From Glaciecola punicea ACAM 611 (GTDB lineage: Bacteria > Pseudomonadota > Gammaproteobacteria > Enterobacterales > Alteromonadaceae), in the NCBI RefSeq assembly GCF_000252165.1, contig NZ_BAET01000028.1:1-64000 (forward strand): a stretch of 64,000 nt of DNA, given 5' to 3'. The first letter of the stretch is position 1; the number at the start of each line of letters is the position of its first letter. The notes below the pieces were generated by a model. It ran no database searches. It was not told where the DNA came from and saw only the letters and a program-made list of their open reading frames with translations. The position numbers were made by a program, and so were the translations under genes. This document shows, in pieces, positions 41,538 through 52,209 of this stretch.

Positions 41538-42485
41538 TTAGTGTAAGCGTTTTTCAATGGCATCGAACAGCTTAGCGCATATGTTAATGTCATAAGCTGC
41601 TTCAATTTCTCTTACACAGGTTGGGCTGGTGATGTTAATTTCAGTGACCTTATTGCCAATCATATCTAAACCAACAAATAGGATGCCTCTATCGGGCATA
41701 TCCTTGGCAATCGCTTGGGCTACTTGCATGTCTTGCTGATTTACCTGCTGGGACTGCCCGATGCCCCCAGCGGCTAAGTTTCCGCGCGTTTCGTTACCGC
41801 TGGGCAAGCGTGCTAAGCAATAGGGGATCACTTCACCGTCTACTAGCAAAATACGTTTATCGCCTAGTTTAATTTCTGGCATGTACGCTTGCACCATTGC
41901 ATGCACACTTTCATTAGAGGTAATAATTTCACAAATAACGCCCAAATTAACGCCATCTTCTTTTACACGAAATATGCTGGTGCCGCCCATACCGTCAAGC
42001 GGCTTCACAATGATATCTTTATGCGCTGCATGAAACGCTTTTATGCGTTCTTTATTACTCGTAACCAATGTGGGAGGAATGAAGTCACTATATAAAGAGG
42101 TAAATAATTTCTCATTAAAGTCGCGCAATGCCTGTGGGTCATTTACGACAAGCGTACCTAAGTCTTTTGCTAAAGAAAATATATGTGTCGCATAAATGAA
42201 CTGACTATCAACAGGCGGATCTTTACGCATTAACAGCACCGTCAAATCACCTAGGCAGATGTCGTCTTGTGCCAGTATTGAATAATAATCAGATGCTTTT
42301 TCTTGCACGCTAATGCGGGTAACAGTCGCCCTAGGTTGGCCGTTAGTAATGTATAAATCGCCAATTTGCATATAGTAAATTTCGTAGCCGCGTTTTTGCG
42401 CCTCTAGCATCATTGCGAAGGTCGTATCTTTTTTAATGTTAATGGACTCAATCGGATCCATTACAATGCCAAGCTTAATAGTCAT
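41538..42485 (-). CDS. gshB: glutathione synthetase
   Basis: A 315-residue ATP-grasp ligase joining gamma-glutamylcysteine and glycine. The sequence follows the E. coli enzyme closely: KLGIVMDPIESINIKKDTTFAMMLEAQKRGY, ILMRKDPP-like LLMRKDPPVDSQFIYAT, IVKPLDGMGGTSIF, GNETRGNLAAGG, and the metal/ATP end EINITSPTCVREIEA. ATG 42485 fits the family start; a GTG 42518 in the same frame would add eleven residues. It sits between rsmE and yqgE in a conserved leftward cluster. Confidence 0.96.
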   Translation of the reverse strand: MTIKLGIVMDPIESINIKKDTTFAMMLEAQKRGYEIYYMQIGDLYITNGQPRATVTRISVQEKASDYYSILAQDDICLGDLTVLLMRKDPPVDSQFIYATHIFSLAKDLGTLVVNDPQALRDFNEKLFTSLYSDFIPPTLVTSNKERIKAFHAAHKDIIVKPLDGMGGTSIFRVKEDGVNLGVICEIITSNESVHAMVQAYMPEIKLGDKRILLVDGEVIPYCLARLPSGNETRGNLAAGGIGQSQQVNQQDMQVAQAIAKDMPDRGILFVGLDMIGNKVTEINITSPTCVREIEAAYDINICAKLFDAIEKRLH

Positions 42486-42594
42486 AGGGGCTCGTGTATT
42501 AGTTGCATATTTTGTCACTCAATTGTGTGGGTTTTATAGATAAAAGCAAGCGCAGCTGCCAATAATCTAATTTAATAGACACAAAATTCGCGGC

Positions 42595-43323
42595 TTATAT
42601 ATCACCGTGCTTAGCTTGTAATATAGCCAAACAAGCAATAGCGGCGGTTTCAGTGCGTAAGATACGACTGCCAATATTGACCGGTGTATATCCTGTCTCA
42701 GTGGCCGTATAAATTTCTTTTTCGCTTAAGCCTCCTTCAGGTCCAATAACAACTCTAAAGCCTTTTTGCGGCTGTTGCAGGCCCGACAAGTAGGTTTTCG
42801 CACCCGGCGCCAAAATGATTTTTGTTAAATCGCTAGACTGTCCTAGCCACTGATGCATAGTCACTGGCTGATGCAGTATGGGTAAGATGTTCCGCTGGCT
42901 TTGTTCGCAGGCGCCAATAATCAGTTTTTGCCATGCAGCAAGTTTCTTATCCCAACGTTCTTGGTCAAGCTTTACGTTGCAATTTTCAGTAATAATAGGC
43001 GTAATTTCCGTCACGCCTAATTCAACCGACTTTTGCAAAGCAAAATCCATTCGTTCACCTTTAGAGACACCTTGGCCTAAATGTAAATGCAGAGGTGACT
43101 CGAGCGACAGTGAAATTTGCGCATTAATGAGGATGCTTGCGCTGCGTTTTTGTATGTCGACTATCTCGCTAGGAAAATCACTGCCATTGCCATTAAATAA
43201 AACAATGGGCGTGCCTATGCGAAGGCGCAGTACATTATGCATGTAGTGCGCTAATTCGGTAGGGGCGTTAATAGTGCTGTCGATAATTAAAGGGTCTTCT
43301 ATAAAAAATCTTGGAATTCGCAT
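42595..43323 (-). CDS. rsmE: 16S rRNA (uracil1498-N3)-methyltransferase
   Basis: A 242-residue SPOUT methyltransferase that methylates U1498 of 16S rRNA. It has the N-terminal PUA-like part (MRIPRFF, LAHYMHNVLRLRIG, LFNGNGSDF) and the trefoil-knot SAM site VVIGPEGGLSEKEI and ILRTETAAIACLAIL. ATG 43323 corresponds to the usual start MRIPR; the frame continues ten codons upstream to another ATG without a better ribosome site. It heads the rsmE-gshB-yqgE-ruvX series. Confidence 0.94.
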   Translation of the reverse strand: MRIPRFFIEDPLIIDSTINAPTELAHYMHNVLRLRIGTPIVLFNGNGSDFPSEIVDIQKRSASILINAQISLSLESPLHLHLGQGVSKGERMDFALQKSVELGVTEITPIITENCNVKLDQERWDKKLAAWQKLIIGACEQSQRNILPILHQPVTMHQWLGQSSDLTKIILAPGAKTYLSGLQQPQKGFRVVIGPEGGLSEKEIYTATETGYTPVNIGSRILRTETAAIACLAILQAKHGDI

Positions 43324-43425
43324 TTTTGCAGATAGTAGAGGATAAATGACCATTAGTATAAATCAAAACGGCATAAATAATAACTTTGTTTTGCGCTGCT
43401 AACTTGGTATTTTAAGTACTGTATG

Positions 43426-43458
43426 TATTCTTATTACCTCATTGAAGCAATAAGAATA
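43426..43458. promoter_or_regulatory. 10-bp inverted repeat upstream of the mscS-type gene
   Basis: TATTCTTATT (43426-43435) and AATAAGAATA (43449-43458) are exact reverse complements with 13 bases between, about 77 bp before the channel gene. An operator or chance; AT-rich composition weakens it. Confidence 0.3.
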
Positions 43459-43534
43459 TGTTCAAAAATACGGCACTTGAAATGACAAAACAATAGCGCC
43501 TCTTGTTAAATATAGTCAGTAAGGAAGCGAATTC

Positions 43535-44413
43535 ATGTTGGAAAACACCACTGAAGAAGCAGCAAAATATGGAATTACCATTGAAGAAGCATCAAAATAC
43601 GTAGATCAGTACCTTATTCCATTTGGTATTAATATCGCAATGGCGATAGTAATACTCATAGTGGGTAAAATAGTCGTCAAAATCTTACTCAGTATTTTTG
43701 GCAAAGTAATGGCTAAATCAAAATACGATGAAATGCTAGTTGATTTTCTGAAATCGATTATAGGCGCAATTTTGATGCTATTTGTCGTCATTGCGGCTAT
43801 AGATCAGTTGGGCGTGAACACTACCTCGTTCGCCGCCATTTTAGCCGCCGCAGGTTTGGCAATAGGCTTATCTTTGCAAGGCTCTCTTGCAAATTTTGCG
43901 GCAGGCGTAATGTTACTGGTATTTCGCCCCTTCAAAGCAGGTGACTATGTAGATGCTGCTAATACCTCGGGTACCATAAAAAGTGTCGGTATTTTCACCT
44001 CAATGATGGTCACCCCCGACAACAAAGAAATTATTATACCAAACGGGTCAATTTACAGTGGTAACATAACCAACTACAGTGCCAAAGAAACACGCCGTGT
44101 CGATATGGTGTTTGGCATTGGTTATGACGACGACCTTCGAAAAGCCAAATCGGTGTTACTGGAAATGCTGGCTGCCGATCCTCGCGTATTGGCTGATCCT
44201 ACCCCACAGGTAGCGGTGTCTGAACTTGGCGACAGCAGCGTTAATTTTGTGGTGCGCCCATGGACAGCGTCCAGTGATTACTGGGGTTTTAAGTTTGACT
44301 TCATTGAAGCCGTGAAGCTGCGCTTTGACGAGGAAGGTATTTCTATCCCTTATCCTCAAATGGATGTTCACATGCATAAAAATGAAGAGCCCATAGCAAA
44401 GGAGCACTTATAA
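43535..44413 (+). CDS. small-conductance mechanosensitive channel (MscS family)
   Basis: A 292-residue inner-membrane channel that opens on hypo-osmotic stress. Three hydrophobic helices lie at about 28-52, 68-92 and 95-130; the pore helix is AAAGLAIGLSLQGSLANFAAGVML with the Gly/Ala packing pattern. The beta domain FRPFKAGDYVDAANTSGTIKSVGIFTSMM and PNGSIYSGNITNYS is complete, and the C-terminal alpha-beta part ends IPYPQMDVHM. Length is close to E. coli MscS (286). It is a single gene with a clear terminator after it. Confidence 0.94.
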   Translation: MLENTTEEAAKYGITIEEASKYVDQYLIPFGINIAMAIVILIVGKIVVKILLSIFGKVMAKSKYDEMLVDFLKSIIGAILMLFVVIAAIDQLGVNTTSFAAILAAAGLAIGLSLQGSLANFAAGVMLLVFRPFKAGDYVDAANTSGTIKSVGIFTSMMVTPDNKEIIIPNGSIYSGNITNYSAKETRRVDMVFGIGYDDDLRKAKSVLLEMLAADPRVLADPTPQVAVSELGDSSVNFVVRPWTASSDYWGFKFDFIEAVKLRFDEEGISIPYPQMDVHMHKNEEPIAKEHL

Positions 44414-44444
44414 ACATGGCGTATTCACTTACGTAATAATGAAT

Positions 44445-44474
44445 CCGTTAATAGTAATATCAACGGTTTTTTTT
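44445..44474 (+). terminator. rho-independent terminator after the mscS-type gene
   Basis: CCGTT (44445-44449) pairs with AACGG (44462-44466); the inner bases ATA/TAT extend the stem after one mismatch, and eight T follow (44467-44474). Confidence 0.75.
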
Positions 44475-44503
44475 GTAATCGTCTACATCGTATAAGAAGC
44501 AAG

Positions 44504-45304
44504 CTAATCGCCGCAGTTAGGTCGGTTGCGAGCTGCCTTAAATAACTTTTCAGCCTGTGGCATTTGGTTTATCAGATTTTCTATGCGCGATTCTGGCGCT
44601 GGATGGGTCGACATAAATTCAGGCTGACGTTTGCCCCCACTTTGCGCCGCCATGTTTTGCCAAAGCGAAACAGATTCAGTGGGTTTGAAGCCCGCTTTAG
44701 CCATTAAGGTAAGGCCTATTTCGTCGGCTTCACTTTCATGCACGCGGCTATATTTTAAGGTGCCAAACTGCAGGCCAACGCCAAGTGCCATCATAATTTC
44801 AGGCGTTTGTGACACTTGGTTAGCCGCTAACACTTGACCCACTGCCTGCTGTCCAAATCCTATGACGGCGTTGTTCGACATACGCTCATTCCCATGCTTA
44901 GCAATGACGTGGCCAATTTCATGGCCTATTACTGCGGCTACCTGATGCTGATTGACCGCCACATTTAATAAGCCGGTATATACTCCAATTTTACCACCAG
45001 GAAGGGCAAAAGCATTCACTTGGTCATCGTCAAATACCACCACTTCCCATTCGCCCTTATAGACTGAGTCATCGACGTATTTAAGGAGCTCACGAGCAAT
45101 ACACTGCACCATGTCGTTTGCTACAGGCTTGTTTGATATTTTAATATCAGACTTCATACCTGCAAAGGCTTGTTGACCCATAGTGGCTAATTCACCGTCG
45201 GGAAACAGCAGCACTTGGCTGCGGCCGGTAGGTGATGTGGCGCAGGCATTTAGCAGTAGCGCAGTAGCAATGACTGCTAGGGCTTTTATCGCCATTAATT
45301 TCAT
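44504..45304 (-). CDS. M48 family metallopeptidase, lipoprotein
   Basis: A 266-residue periplasmic zinc protease of the M48 (LoiP/YcaL-like) family. The signal ends LLLNAC with lipid site C21. The active site HEIGH gives H128, E129 and H132, the third ligand glutamate lies in HESEADEIG, and the MSTHPAPESRIENL block closes the domain. Such proteases act in outer-membrane quality control. It lies 54 bp downstream of metK on the same strand but seems functionally separate. Confidence 0.92.
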   Translation of the reverse strand: MKLMAIKALAVIATALLLNACATSPTGRSQVLLFPDGELATMGQQAFAGMKSDIKISNKPVANDMVQCIARELLKYVDDSVYKGEWEVVVFDDDQVNAFALPGGKIGVYTGLLNVAVNQHQVAAVIGHEIGHVIAKHGNERMSNNAVIGFGQQAVGQVLAANQVSQTPEIMMALGVGLQFGTLKYSRVHESEADEIGLTLMAKAGFKPTESVSLWQNMAAQSGGKRQPEFMSTHPAPESRIENLINQMPQAEKLFKAARNRPNCGD

Positions 45305-45358
45305 ACAAGCTCCTAAGCATTCGCCACAAAACGCAGTGACGTTTTACACAAGTCAATA

Positions 45359-46510
45359 TTATAAACCAGCGTCGCTTCTTAGGGAAACGGCTTTGTCGGT
45401 TGCTTCCCATGGGAACTGCTCGCGACCAAAGTGACCGTAAGCGGCTGTTTCTTTGTAAATAGGTTGCTCTAGGTTGAGCATTTTTACAAGTCCGTAAGGC
45501 GTTAAGTCGAAATGAGTTTTGACCAATTCTACTAGCAGTGTCTCGCTAATTTTGCCGGTACCGAATGTTTCTATGCTGATGGAGGTTGGCTCGGCAACGC
45601 CGATAGCATAAGATATTTGGATTTCACAGCGTTTAGCCAGACCAGCGGCAACAATGTTCTTTGCCACATAGCGACCTGCATAGGCCGCGCTACGATCTAC
45701 TTTTGATGGGTCTTTACCTGAGAAGGCACCGCCGCCGTGACGCGCCATACCGCCATAGGTATCCACAATAATTTTACGACCTGTTAGGCCGCAGTCGCCC
45801 ATTGGGCCGCCAATCACAAAGCGACCGGTTGGATTAATGTGGAATTTAGTTTTGTTACTTAGCCACTGCGCGGGCAGTATGGGCTTAATAATCTCTTCCA
45901 TTACCGCTTCACGTAAGGTTTTAATCGAAACACTATCGCAGTGCTGAGTAGACAATACGACAGCATCTATCCCTACTGGCACATTGTCTTCATATATGAA
46001 GGTAATTTGGCTTTTTGCATCGGGACGCAGCCAGTTTAAGGTGCCGTTTTTACGCAGCTTGGCTTGCTGCTGCACCAGTCTGTGTGCATACGTTATGGGT
46101 GCAGGCATGAGCACGTCGGTTTCATCACTGGCATAGCCGAACATGAGTCCTTGATCGCCCGCACCTTGAGCTTGGGGGCTTTCTCTGTCGACGCCTTGGT
46201 TAATGTCTGATGACTGCTTACCGATTGCATTTAGTACGGCGCACGAGCCGCCATCAAAGCCCATGTCAGAGTGAACATAACCAATATCTTTGACGGTTTT
46301 ACGGGTTAATTCTTCAATATCAACCCACGCCGTTGTGTTTATCTCGCCGCCGACCAAGACCATGCCTGTTTTCACAAACGTTTCGCACGCCACTCTTGCT
46401 TTGGGATCTTTTGTAAGAATGGCGTCGAGTACCGCATCAGAAATTTGATCTGCGATTTTATCAGGGTGCCCCTCAGATACCGATTCCGAAGTAAATACGT
46501 GTGTTGTCAT
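45359..46510 (-). CDS. metK: S-adenosylmethionine synthetase
   Basis: A 383-residue enzyme making SAM from methionine and ATP. The start [26 protein letters not shown], the hexapeptide [12 protein letters not shown], and [23 protein letters not shown] are all canonical. ATG 46510 is preceded by TAGGAT. The promoter region about 140-190 bp upstream holds a perfect met-box beside a TATAAT, indicating control by the MetJ repressor with SAM, the enzyme's own product, as corepressor. Confidence 0.97.
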   Translation of the reverse strand: MTTHVFTSESVSEGHPDKIADQISDAVLDAILTKDPKARVACETFVKTGMVLVGGEINTTAWVDIEELTRKTVKDIGYVHSDMGFDGGSCAVLNAIGKQSSDINQGVDRESPQAQGAGDQGLMFGYASDETDVLMPAPITYAHRLVQQQAKLRKNGTLNWLRPDAKSQITFIYEDNVPVGIDAVVLSTQHCDSVSIKTLREAVMEEIIKPILPAQWLSNKTKFHINPTGRFVIGGPMGDCGLTGRKIIVDTYGGMARHGGGAFSGKDPSKVDRSAAYAGRYVAKNIVAAGLAKRCEIQISYAIGVAEPTSISIETFGTGKISETLLVELVKTHFDLTPYGLVKMLNLEQPIYKETAAYGHFGREQFPWEATDKAVSLRSDAGL

Positions 46511-46650
46511 GCCAAAATCCTAAAAAATAAACAGCCCCCCCACTGTGCTTTACTCAGCAACGGGCTTAGTTAAACTATAAAATGCTTACGTTCACTGCTT
46601 TTGATGAGCGTTCCATTATAAAAACAGGCAAAGTAAATATGCAGGCCAAT

Positions 46651-46656
46651 ATTATA
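46651..46656 (-). promoter_or_regulatory. metK promoter -10 hexamer
   Basis: On the minus strand this reads TATAAT, a perfect -10. The region 17 bp further upstream (CTGGTA) is a weak -35 and lies within the met-box array, so MetJ binding would cover the polymerase site. Confidence 0.5.
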
Positions 46657-46674
46657 GCTCACATCAGCTCATTT

Positions 46675-46698
46675 ACCAGTCTTTACTTCTAGACGTCT
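46675..46698. promoter_or_regulatory. tandem met-boxes (MetJ operator) at metK
   Basis: 46691-46698 is AGACGTCT, matching the MetJ consensus 8/8. The abutting 8-mers at 46683-46690 and 46675-46682 each match 5/8. The array ends 18 bp upstream (on the metK strand) of a perfect TATAAT. Confidence 0.7.
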
Positions 46699-46876
46699 AA
46701 AATTCACAGCGAAATCGATATGGTGCTTTACGTTAAAAAAGTCTATTTGGTTTTTACAAGTCCTTAATACTCCATAACAAGTGAATAAAAGAAACCCAAA
46801 ACGAGATTTAATTATTGAACAAGCGGGGCGGGTGAGTAACAATAGCGACCGTCGTAATTTTTACCAAGGAGCAATC

Positions 46877-48874
46877 ATGCCTTCTCGTCGTCACCTTGCT
46901 AATGCAGTTCGTGCATTAAGTATGGATGCAGTACAAAAAGCTAAATCAGGACATCCTGGCGCCCCAATGGGGATGGCCGATATTAGCCAGGTGTTGTGGT
47001 GTGATTACTTATCGCACAATCCAAAAAACCCTAACTGGGCTAACCGCGATCGCTTCATTCTTTCTAACGGTCATGGATCCATGCTGCTGTATTCGCTATT
47101 GCACCTTACGGGCTATGATTTACCTATTGAAGAGCTAAAAAACTTTCGCCAGCTGCATTCTAAAACACCCGGTCACCCAGAATACGGCTATGCACCCGGT
47201 GTTGAGACCACCACCGGTCCTTTAGGCCAAGGCATTACCAACGCCGTTGGCATGGCGCTGGCTGAAAAAGTATTGGCTGCGCAATTTAACAAAGACGACT
47301 TAGACATTGTTAATCACTACACCTATTCATTTTTAGGCGACGGCTGCCTCATGGAAGGTATTTCTCATGAAGCATGTTCGCTAGCCGGTACGCTTGGCCT
47401 AGGCAAGCTTATTGCAGTCTGGGATGACAACGGTATATCAATAGACGGCGACGTACAAGGCTGGTTTACTGACGATACGGTGAAGCGTTTTGAGGCCTAT
47501 GGCTGGCACGTAATTGCTGATGTAAACGGACATGAACCTAACGAGATTTCAGCGGCCATTGCAAAAGCGCAGGCGCAAACAGATAAACCAAGCTTAATTT
47601 GTTGTAAAACCACCATTGGCTTTGGCTCGCCTAACAAGCAGGGCAGTGAAAGTTGTCATGGTGCGCCTTTGGGCGATGACGAAATAGTACTTGTGCGTGA
47701 GGCCCTTGGCTGGACATCCCCTCCATTTGAAGTGCCTAAAGACGTTTACGCAGCTTGGGATGCTAGCAAAAAAGGCGCTGTTGCAGAACAAACATGGAAT
47801 GATAAATTCGCCCGCTACGCGCAGGCCCACCCTGAGTTAGCCGCTGAGTTCACTCGTCGTAAGAACGCGACACTGCCAGATGTCTGGGAAAAAACATGCA
47901 GCGATTATATAAGCGAACTACAGCAAAACCCAGCCTCCTTAGCCACGCGCAAAGCCTCGCAAAACACCTTAAACGCATATGCACCAGTATTACCCGAATT
48001 ATTAGGCGGATCTGCAGACTTAGCCGGGTCTAACCTAACCATCCACAACACCAGCAAAACCATTGTTGCAAGTGACGCCAGTGGTAACTACGTTAATTAT
48101 GGCGTGCGTGAATTTGGCATGTCGGCAATGATGAACGGCCTTAGTTTATATGGCGGTTTTAAGCCATATGGTGCGACCTTCCTTATGTTTGTGGAATACG
48201 CACGAAATGCGGTGCGCATGGCCGCGCTCATGAAGCTGCCAGTTATATTCGTATATACGCATGACTCAATTGGTTTGGGCGAAGATGGGCCCACACACCA
48301 GCCGGTTGAGCAACTTGTTGCGCTTCGTGCTACGCCTAACTTAGATACGTGGCGTCCTTGTGACCAAGTTGAATCGGCTATTTCTTGGAAATCCGCGATA
48401 GAAAAAACCGATGGGCCTAGCGCGCTTATATTTACTCGCCAAGGACTGCCACAGCAGGCAAGAAACGCAGCGCAAGTGAAAGACGTTGAACGCGGCGCTT
48501 ATGTGTTGCTTGATACTGGCGAACATCCTGATGTGGTATTTATTGCAACAGGTTCTGAAGTGCATTTAGCAGCGCAAGCGGCCGAGCAATTAGCCATAAA
48601 GGGTATGTCGGTAAGAGTGGTATCAATGCCGTGCACAAGCGTGTTTGATCGTCAATCTAAAGAATATCGCGACTCAGTATTACCCCCCACTATTACCAAA
48701 CGTATCGCCATTGAAGCGCTTGCAAAAGACACGTGGTATAAATATGTTGGCTTAGACGGCGTTGTAATTGGCATGGACACTTTTGGTGAGTCAGCGCCTG
48801 CGGGTGAATTGTTCCAGCATTTTGGAATAACGGTAGAAGCGGCTGTAGACGCTGCATTAGCCCTTCAACGCTAG
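46877..48874 (+). CDS. tkt: transketolase
   Basis: A 665-residue thiamine-diphosphate enzyme of the pentose phosphate pathway. It starts [36 protein letters not shown], has the ThDP motif [13 protein letters not shown] ... [10 protein letters not shown], the pyrimidine-domain [16 protein letters not shown] and the C-terminal domain to ITVEAA. ATG 46877 follows AAGGAG; the frame extends upstream to 46781 but those codons are not family sequence. It leads tkt-epd-pgk-fba, with epd starting nine bases after its stop. Confidence 0.97.
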   Translation: MPSRRHLANAVRALSMDAVQKAKSGHPGAPMGMADISQVLWCDYLSHNPKNPNWANRDRFILSNGHGSMLLYSLLHLTGYDLPIEELKNFRQLHSKTPGHPEYGYAPGVETTTGPLGQGITNAVGMALAEKVLAAQFNKDDLDIVNHYTYSFLGDGCLMEGISHEACSLAGTLGLGKLIAVWDDNGISIDGDVQGWFTDDTVKRFEAYGWHVIADVNGHEPNEISAAIAKAQAQTDKPSLICCKTTIGFGSPNKQGSESCHGAPLGDDEIVLVREALGWTSPPFEVPKDVYAAWDASKKGAVAEQTWNDKFARYAQAHPELAAEFTRRKNATLPDVWEKTCSDYISELQQNPASLATRKASQNTLNAYAPVLPELLGGSADLAGSNLTIHNTSKTIVASDASGNYVNYGVREFGMSAMMNGLSLYGGFKPYGATFLMFVEYARNAVRMAALMKLPVIFVYTHDSIGLGEDGPTHQPVEQLVALRATPNLDTWRPCDQVESAISWKSAIEKTDGPSALIFTRQGLPQQARNAAQVKDVERGAYVLLDTGEHPDVVFIATGSEVHLAAQAAEQLAIKGMSVRVVSMPCTSVFDRQSKEYRDSVLPPTITKRIAIEALAKDTWYKYVGLDGVVIGMDTFGESAPAGELFQHFGITVEAAVDAALALQR

Positions 48875-48883
48875 GAGACATTC

Positions 48884-49912
48884 TTGCTCAAAATAGCCAT
48901 TAACGGCTTTGGTAGAATAGGGCGCAATATTGTGCGCGCCCTATTTGAAAACGGTTACGCAGAGTACGTACAGGTGGTAGCCATTAATGAAATTGCCGAG
49001 CCAGATGCCATGGCCCATCTGCTCAAATACGATTCTGCCCACGGACGTTTTGCACATAAAGTAAGCGTAGATAAAGGCCATCTGTATATTGACGGGCATA
49101 AAATTGTATTAATGCGCCATAACAACATAAGCGATATTGACTGGAATAGCGTGAATGCTGATATTGTGCTTGAGTGTACTGGCATTTACAGCGAGAAATC
49201 TGAAGCGCTGGCACATATAGGTCAAGGTGCTAAAAAAGTACTGTTTTCATCACCCGCTAGCCAAGACGTAGACGCCACAATTATATATGGCGTAAATCAT
49301 AGTTCTTTAAAAATAAGCGATACCGTGGTGTCAAACGGTTCGTGCACCACAAACTGTATAGTGCCGGTTATTCAGGCCTTACACAGCGCGTTTGGCGTTG
49401 TAAGCGGAACTATTACTACTATTCATGCGTCGATGAACGATCAGCAGGTCATCGACGGTTATCACCAAGACCCTCGGCGCGCGCGCGCAGCGAGTCAATC
49501 GATTATTCCAGTAGACACCAAACTTGCGGCAGGCATAGAGCGCATACTACCAGAATTTGCGGGCAAGTTTGAGGCCATCGCGGTGCGAGTCCCTACTATC
49601 AATGTCACCGCAATGGATTTAAGCGTAACGCTACGTGATGACGTGACTACCGCCGATGTTAACCATACGCTTAAGTACGCAGGCCGAGATTACCCCGCTA
49701 ATATTATTGATTACACCGAAGAACCTTTGGTGTCGATAGATTTTAACCACAACCCGCATTCTTGCATTGTTGATGGTACGCAAACACGCGTGAGTCACAA
49801 AACCTTAGTGAAAACACTGCTGTGGTGTGACAATGAATGGGGTTTTGCCAATAGAATGTTAGACACTGCTTTGTATATGCATAAAATTGGTTATGCTTGT
49901 GATGGCCAGTGA
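48884..49912 (+). CDS. epd: D-erythrose-4-phosphate dehydrogenase
   Basis: A 342-residue GAPDH-family enzyme that oxidises erythrose-4-phosphate toward PLP synthesis. The NAD site [18 protein letters not shown] and active-site [12 protein letters not shown] are GAPDH-like, while [45 protein letters not shown] is the Epd-specific pattern rather than GapA. The start is TTG 48884 with GGAGA five bases before it. Position between tkt and pgk also matches epd. No gapA is in the window. Confidence 0.92.
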   Translation: MLKIAINGFGRIGRNIVRALFENGYAEYVQVVAINEIAEPDAMAHLLKYDSAHGRFAHKVSVDKGHLYIDGHKIVLMRHNNISDIDWNSVNADIVLECTGIYSEKSEALAHIGQGAKKVLFSSPASQDVDATIIYGVNHSSLKISDTVVSNGSCTTNCIVPVIQALHSAFGVVSGTITTIHASMNDQQVIDGYHQDPRRARAASQSIIPVDTKLAAGIERILPEFAGKFEAIAVRVPTINVTAMDLSVTLRDDVTTADVNHTLKYAGRDYPANIIDYTEEPLVSIDFNHNPHSCIVDGTQTRVSHKTLVKTLLWCDNEWGFANRMLDTALYMHKIGYACDGQ

Positions 49913-50055
49913 AAGTCACGCATAGCCAATAGTGAGCATTAGAAGTTCTTAGTCATCAGCTTAGCATTACTATTCTGCAAATGGGTGAATATAAGCATAA
50001 AGACGAAACAACAGCAGCGCTTATTCACATATTAATCTGCAATGAGGAAACAGCT

Positions 50056-51228
50056 ATGCCAATACGTACAATGTCTGAGCTAGATATAAACCAGCAAACC
50101 GTTTTAATTCGACAAGATTTAAATGTTCCTATTGACGAAGGCCAGATTAGCTCCGATGCGCGACTAAGAGCATCCTTACCCACCATAAAAACAGCGCTAG
50201 AAAAAGGGGCAGCAGTCTTGCTTATGTCTCATTTAGGCAGGCCTACCCCGGGGTCGCCAGAAACAAAGTATTCGCTGCAGCCGGTGGCTGATTATTTGAG
50301 TGAGGCCTTAGGTCAAAAAGTGGCGCTTATTAGTCATTATTTAGATCAAAGAGTTGCGCTTAAGTCCGGGCAAGTTGCGCTTTTAGAAAACGTTCGCTTT
50401 AATGTGGGTGAAGTCGAAAACGACGATATTTTAGCCAAAAAATACGCAGCCTTGTGCGATATTTTCGTTATGGATGCATTTGGTACTGCTCATAGAGCAC
50501 AGGCGAGCACTCACGGTGTGGCGAAATATGCTAAGCAAGTGTGCGCCGGGCCCTTGCTTGACGGTGAGCTAAAAGCACTAGGCAAAGCGCTAGATAATCC
50601 AGCAAGGCCCATGGTGGCTATTGTAGGCGGCTCTAAAGTAAGCACTAAACTTACCGTGCTTGATAGCTTATCAAGCAAAGTTGACCAGCTTATTGTAGGC
50701 GGTGGGATTGCAAACACTTTTATTGCTGCCCAAGGGCACAATGTGGGCAAGTCTCTTGTTGAAATGAATTTAATTGATCAGGCAAAAGCGCTCATAAAAG
50801 CGGCGAAAGACAACGGCGGTGATATTCCCATCCCCAGCGACGTGTTAGTAGGATCGCAGTTCTCAAAAGATGAGCCCGCTATTACCAAATCGGTAGATGC
50901 GGTAAGTGACAATGATATGATTTTCGATATAGGGCCTAATACCGTCAAGGTGCTAACCAATATATTGAAAAATGCCGGCACTATTGTGTGGAACGGCCCG
51001 CTAGGCGTATTTGAATTTGACCAGTTTGGTGAAGGCACTAAAGCGATTGCGCATGCTATTGCGCAAAGTGACGCATTTTCAATTGCCGGTGGCGGTGATA
51101 CACTCGCCGCTGTGGACAAATACGGTATTGCTGATAAAGTCTCGTATATATCCACAGGAGGCGGTGCGTTTTTAGAGTTCCTTGAGGGTAAAACCTTGCC
51201 CGCAGTGGCTATTTTAGACAGAGATTAA
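50056..51228 (+). CDS. pgk: phosphoglycerate kinase
   Basis: A 390-residue glycolytic kinase. [31 protein letters not shown] and [10 protein letters not shown] mark the N-terminal substrate domain; [36 protein letters not shown] and [16 protein letters not shown] the nucleotide domain. ATG 50056 follows GAGGAAA and fits the family; the open frame upstream to 49981 adds non-homologous residues. The gene follows epd by 143 bp. Confidence 0.96.
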   Translation: MPIRTMSELDINQQTVLIRQDLNVPIDEGQISSDARLRASLPTIKTALEKGAAVLLMSHLGRPTPGSPETKYSLQPVADYLSEALGQKVALISHYLDQRVALKSGQVALLENVRFNVGEVENDDILAKKYAALCDIFVMDAFGTAHRAQASTHGVAKYAKQVCAGPLLDGELKALGKALDNPARPMVAIVGGSKVSTKLTVLDSLSSKVDQLIVGGGIANTFIAAQGHNVGKSLVEMNLIDQAKALIKAAKDNGGDIPIPSDVLVGSQFSKDEPAITKSVDAVSDNDMIFDIGPNTVKVLTNILKNAGTIVWNGPLGVFEFDQFGEGTKAIAHAIAQSDAFSIAGGGDTLAAVDKYGIADKVSYISTGGGAFLEFLEGKTLPAVAILDRD

Positions 51229-51296
51229 ATGACATTACCAGCAATGGTAAAATACAAAAGAACGTAGACTAAATTATAGCGTAAAAGGAGTTGAAT

Positions 51297-52196
51297 ATGA
51301 CCACGGCTGCTCAGCAAGCAATGTTGGAAAAAGTAAAAATTACGGTAGGGTTTATTGCGGCACTTGATCAAAGTGGCGGCAGCACGCCAAAAGCCTTAGG
51401 TTTATACGGTATTGACGAGTCGGGCTACGCTAACGACGAGGAAATGTTCGCCTGTGTTCATGCTATGCGAACGCGTATAATCACAAGTCCGTCTTTTGAT
51501 GGTAGTCGTGTACTGGGCGCTATATTGTTTGAAGATACCCTAGACAGAGGCATAAAAGGGAAATCTTCAGCGCGTTTTTTGTGGGAAAACAAACAGGTAG
51601 TGCCATTTTTGAAGGTGGACAAAGGTTTAGCGGATGCAGAAAACGGCGCACAAATCATGAAACCTATGCCTGAGTTGGACGCATTATTAGCAAAAGCAAG
51701 GGCGCAAGATGTGTTTGGTACAAAAATGCGCTCCGTCATAAAAATGGCTAAGCAAGCAGGTGTTGACGCGGTCGTGGCGCAGCAGTTTGAAATAGGAAAA
51801 CAAATTTTAGCGGCAGGCTTAATGCCCATTATAGAGCCTGAGATAGATATTAACAGTCCTGAAAAAGCCGCCGCTGAAGGCTTGCTCAAAGCTTCTATTT
51901 TGGCGCATTTAGACAGTCTAAATGATGATCAAATGGTTATGTTAAAGCTTACGTTGCCAGAACACGCAAATTTTTACGCCGATTTAATTAATCACCCTAA
52001 AGTGTTAAAAGTGCTTGCCTTGTCGGGCGGGTATAGCCGTGACGAAGCTAACAAGCGTTTGTCTGAAAATAAATCGATGATAGCCAGTTTTTCGCGCGCA
52101 CTAACGCAAGGTTTAAGCGCTCAGCTTTGTGAAGATGATTTTAACGATGAGTTGGATCATACCATTCAAACAATTTACGATGCCTCTGCTACATAA
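51297..52196 (+). CDS. class I fructose-bisphosphate aldolase
   Basis: A 299-residue Schiff-base aldolase of the type found in staphylococci (Fda). VGFIAALDQSGGSTPKALGLYGI starts the protein; VPFLKVDKGLADAENG, FGTKMRSVIKMAK, GLMPIIEPEIDINS and the phosphate loop ALSGGYSRDEANK follow. It does not resemble the zinc-dependent class II FbaA that occupies this place after pgk in enterobacteria. ATG 51297 has AAAAGGAG six bases upstream. A long perfect hairpin follows the stop. Confidence 0.92.
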   Translation: MTTAAQQAMLEKVKITVGFIAALDQSGGSTPKALGLYGIDESGYANDEEMFACVHAMRTRIITSPSFDGSRVLGAILFEDTLDRGIKGKSSARFLWENKQVVPFLKVDKGLADAENGAQIMKPMPELDALLAKARAQDVFGTKMRSVIKMAKQAGVDAVVAQQFEIGKQILAAGLMPIIEPEIDINSPEKAAAEGLLKASILAHLDSLNDDQMVMLKLTLPEHANFYADLINHPKVLKVLALSGGYSRDEANKRLSENKSMIASFSRALTQGLSAQLCEDDFNDELDHTIQTIYDASAT

Positions 52197-52209
52197 GCTT
52201 GTTTGTATT

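Larger units (their letters stand above)
46511..46876. other. 366-bp divergent region between metK and tkt
   Basis: It contains the long metK leader with a run of seven C (46535-46541), two TATAAT hexamers on the minus strand (46651-46656 and 46615-46620), the met-box operator, and the tkt upstream region with an open frame from 46781 that lacks transketolase residues. No SAM riboswitch-like structure was recognised by eye. Confidence 0.6.

Noticed and set aside
46535-46541. Run of seven C in the metK leader as a phase-variation tract
   Set aside because: Untranslated, short, and with no start or promoter element whose spacing it would clearly change.
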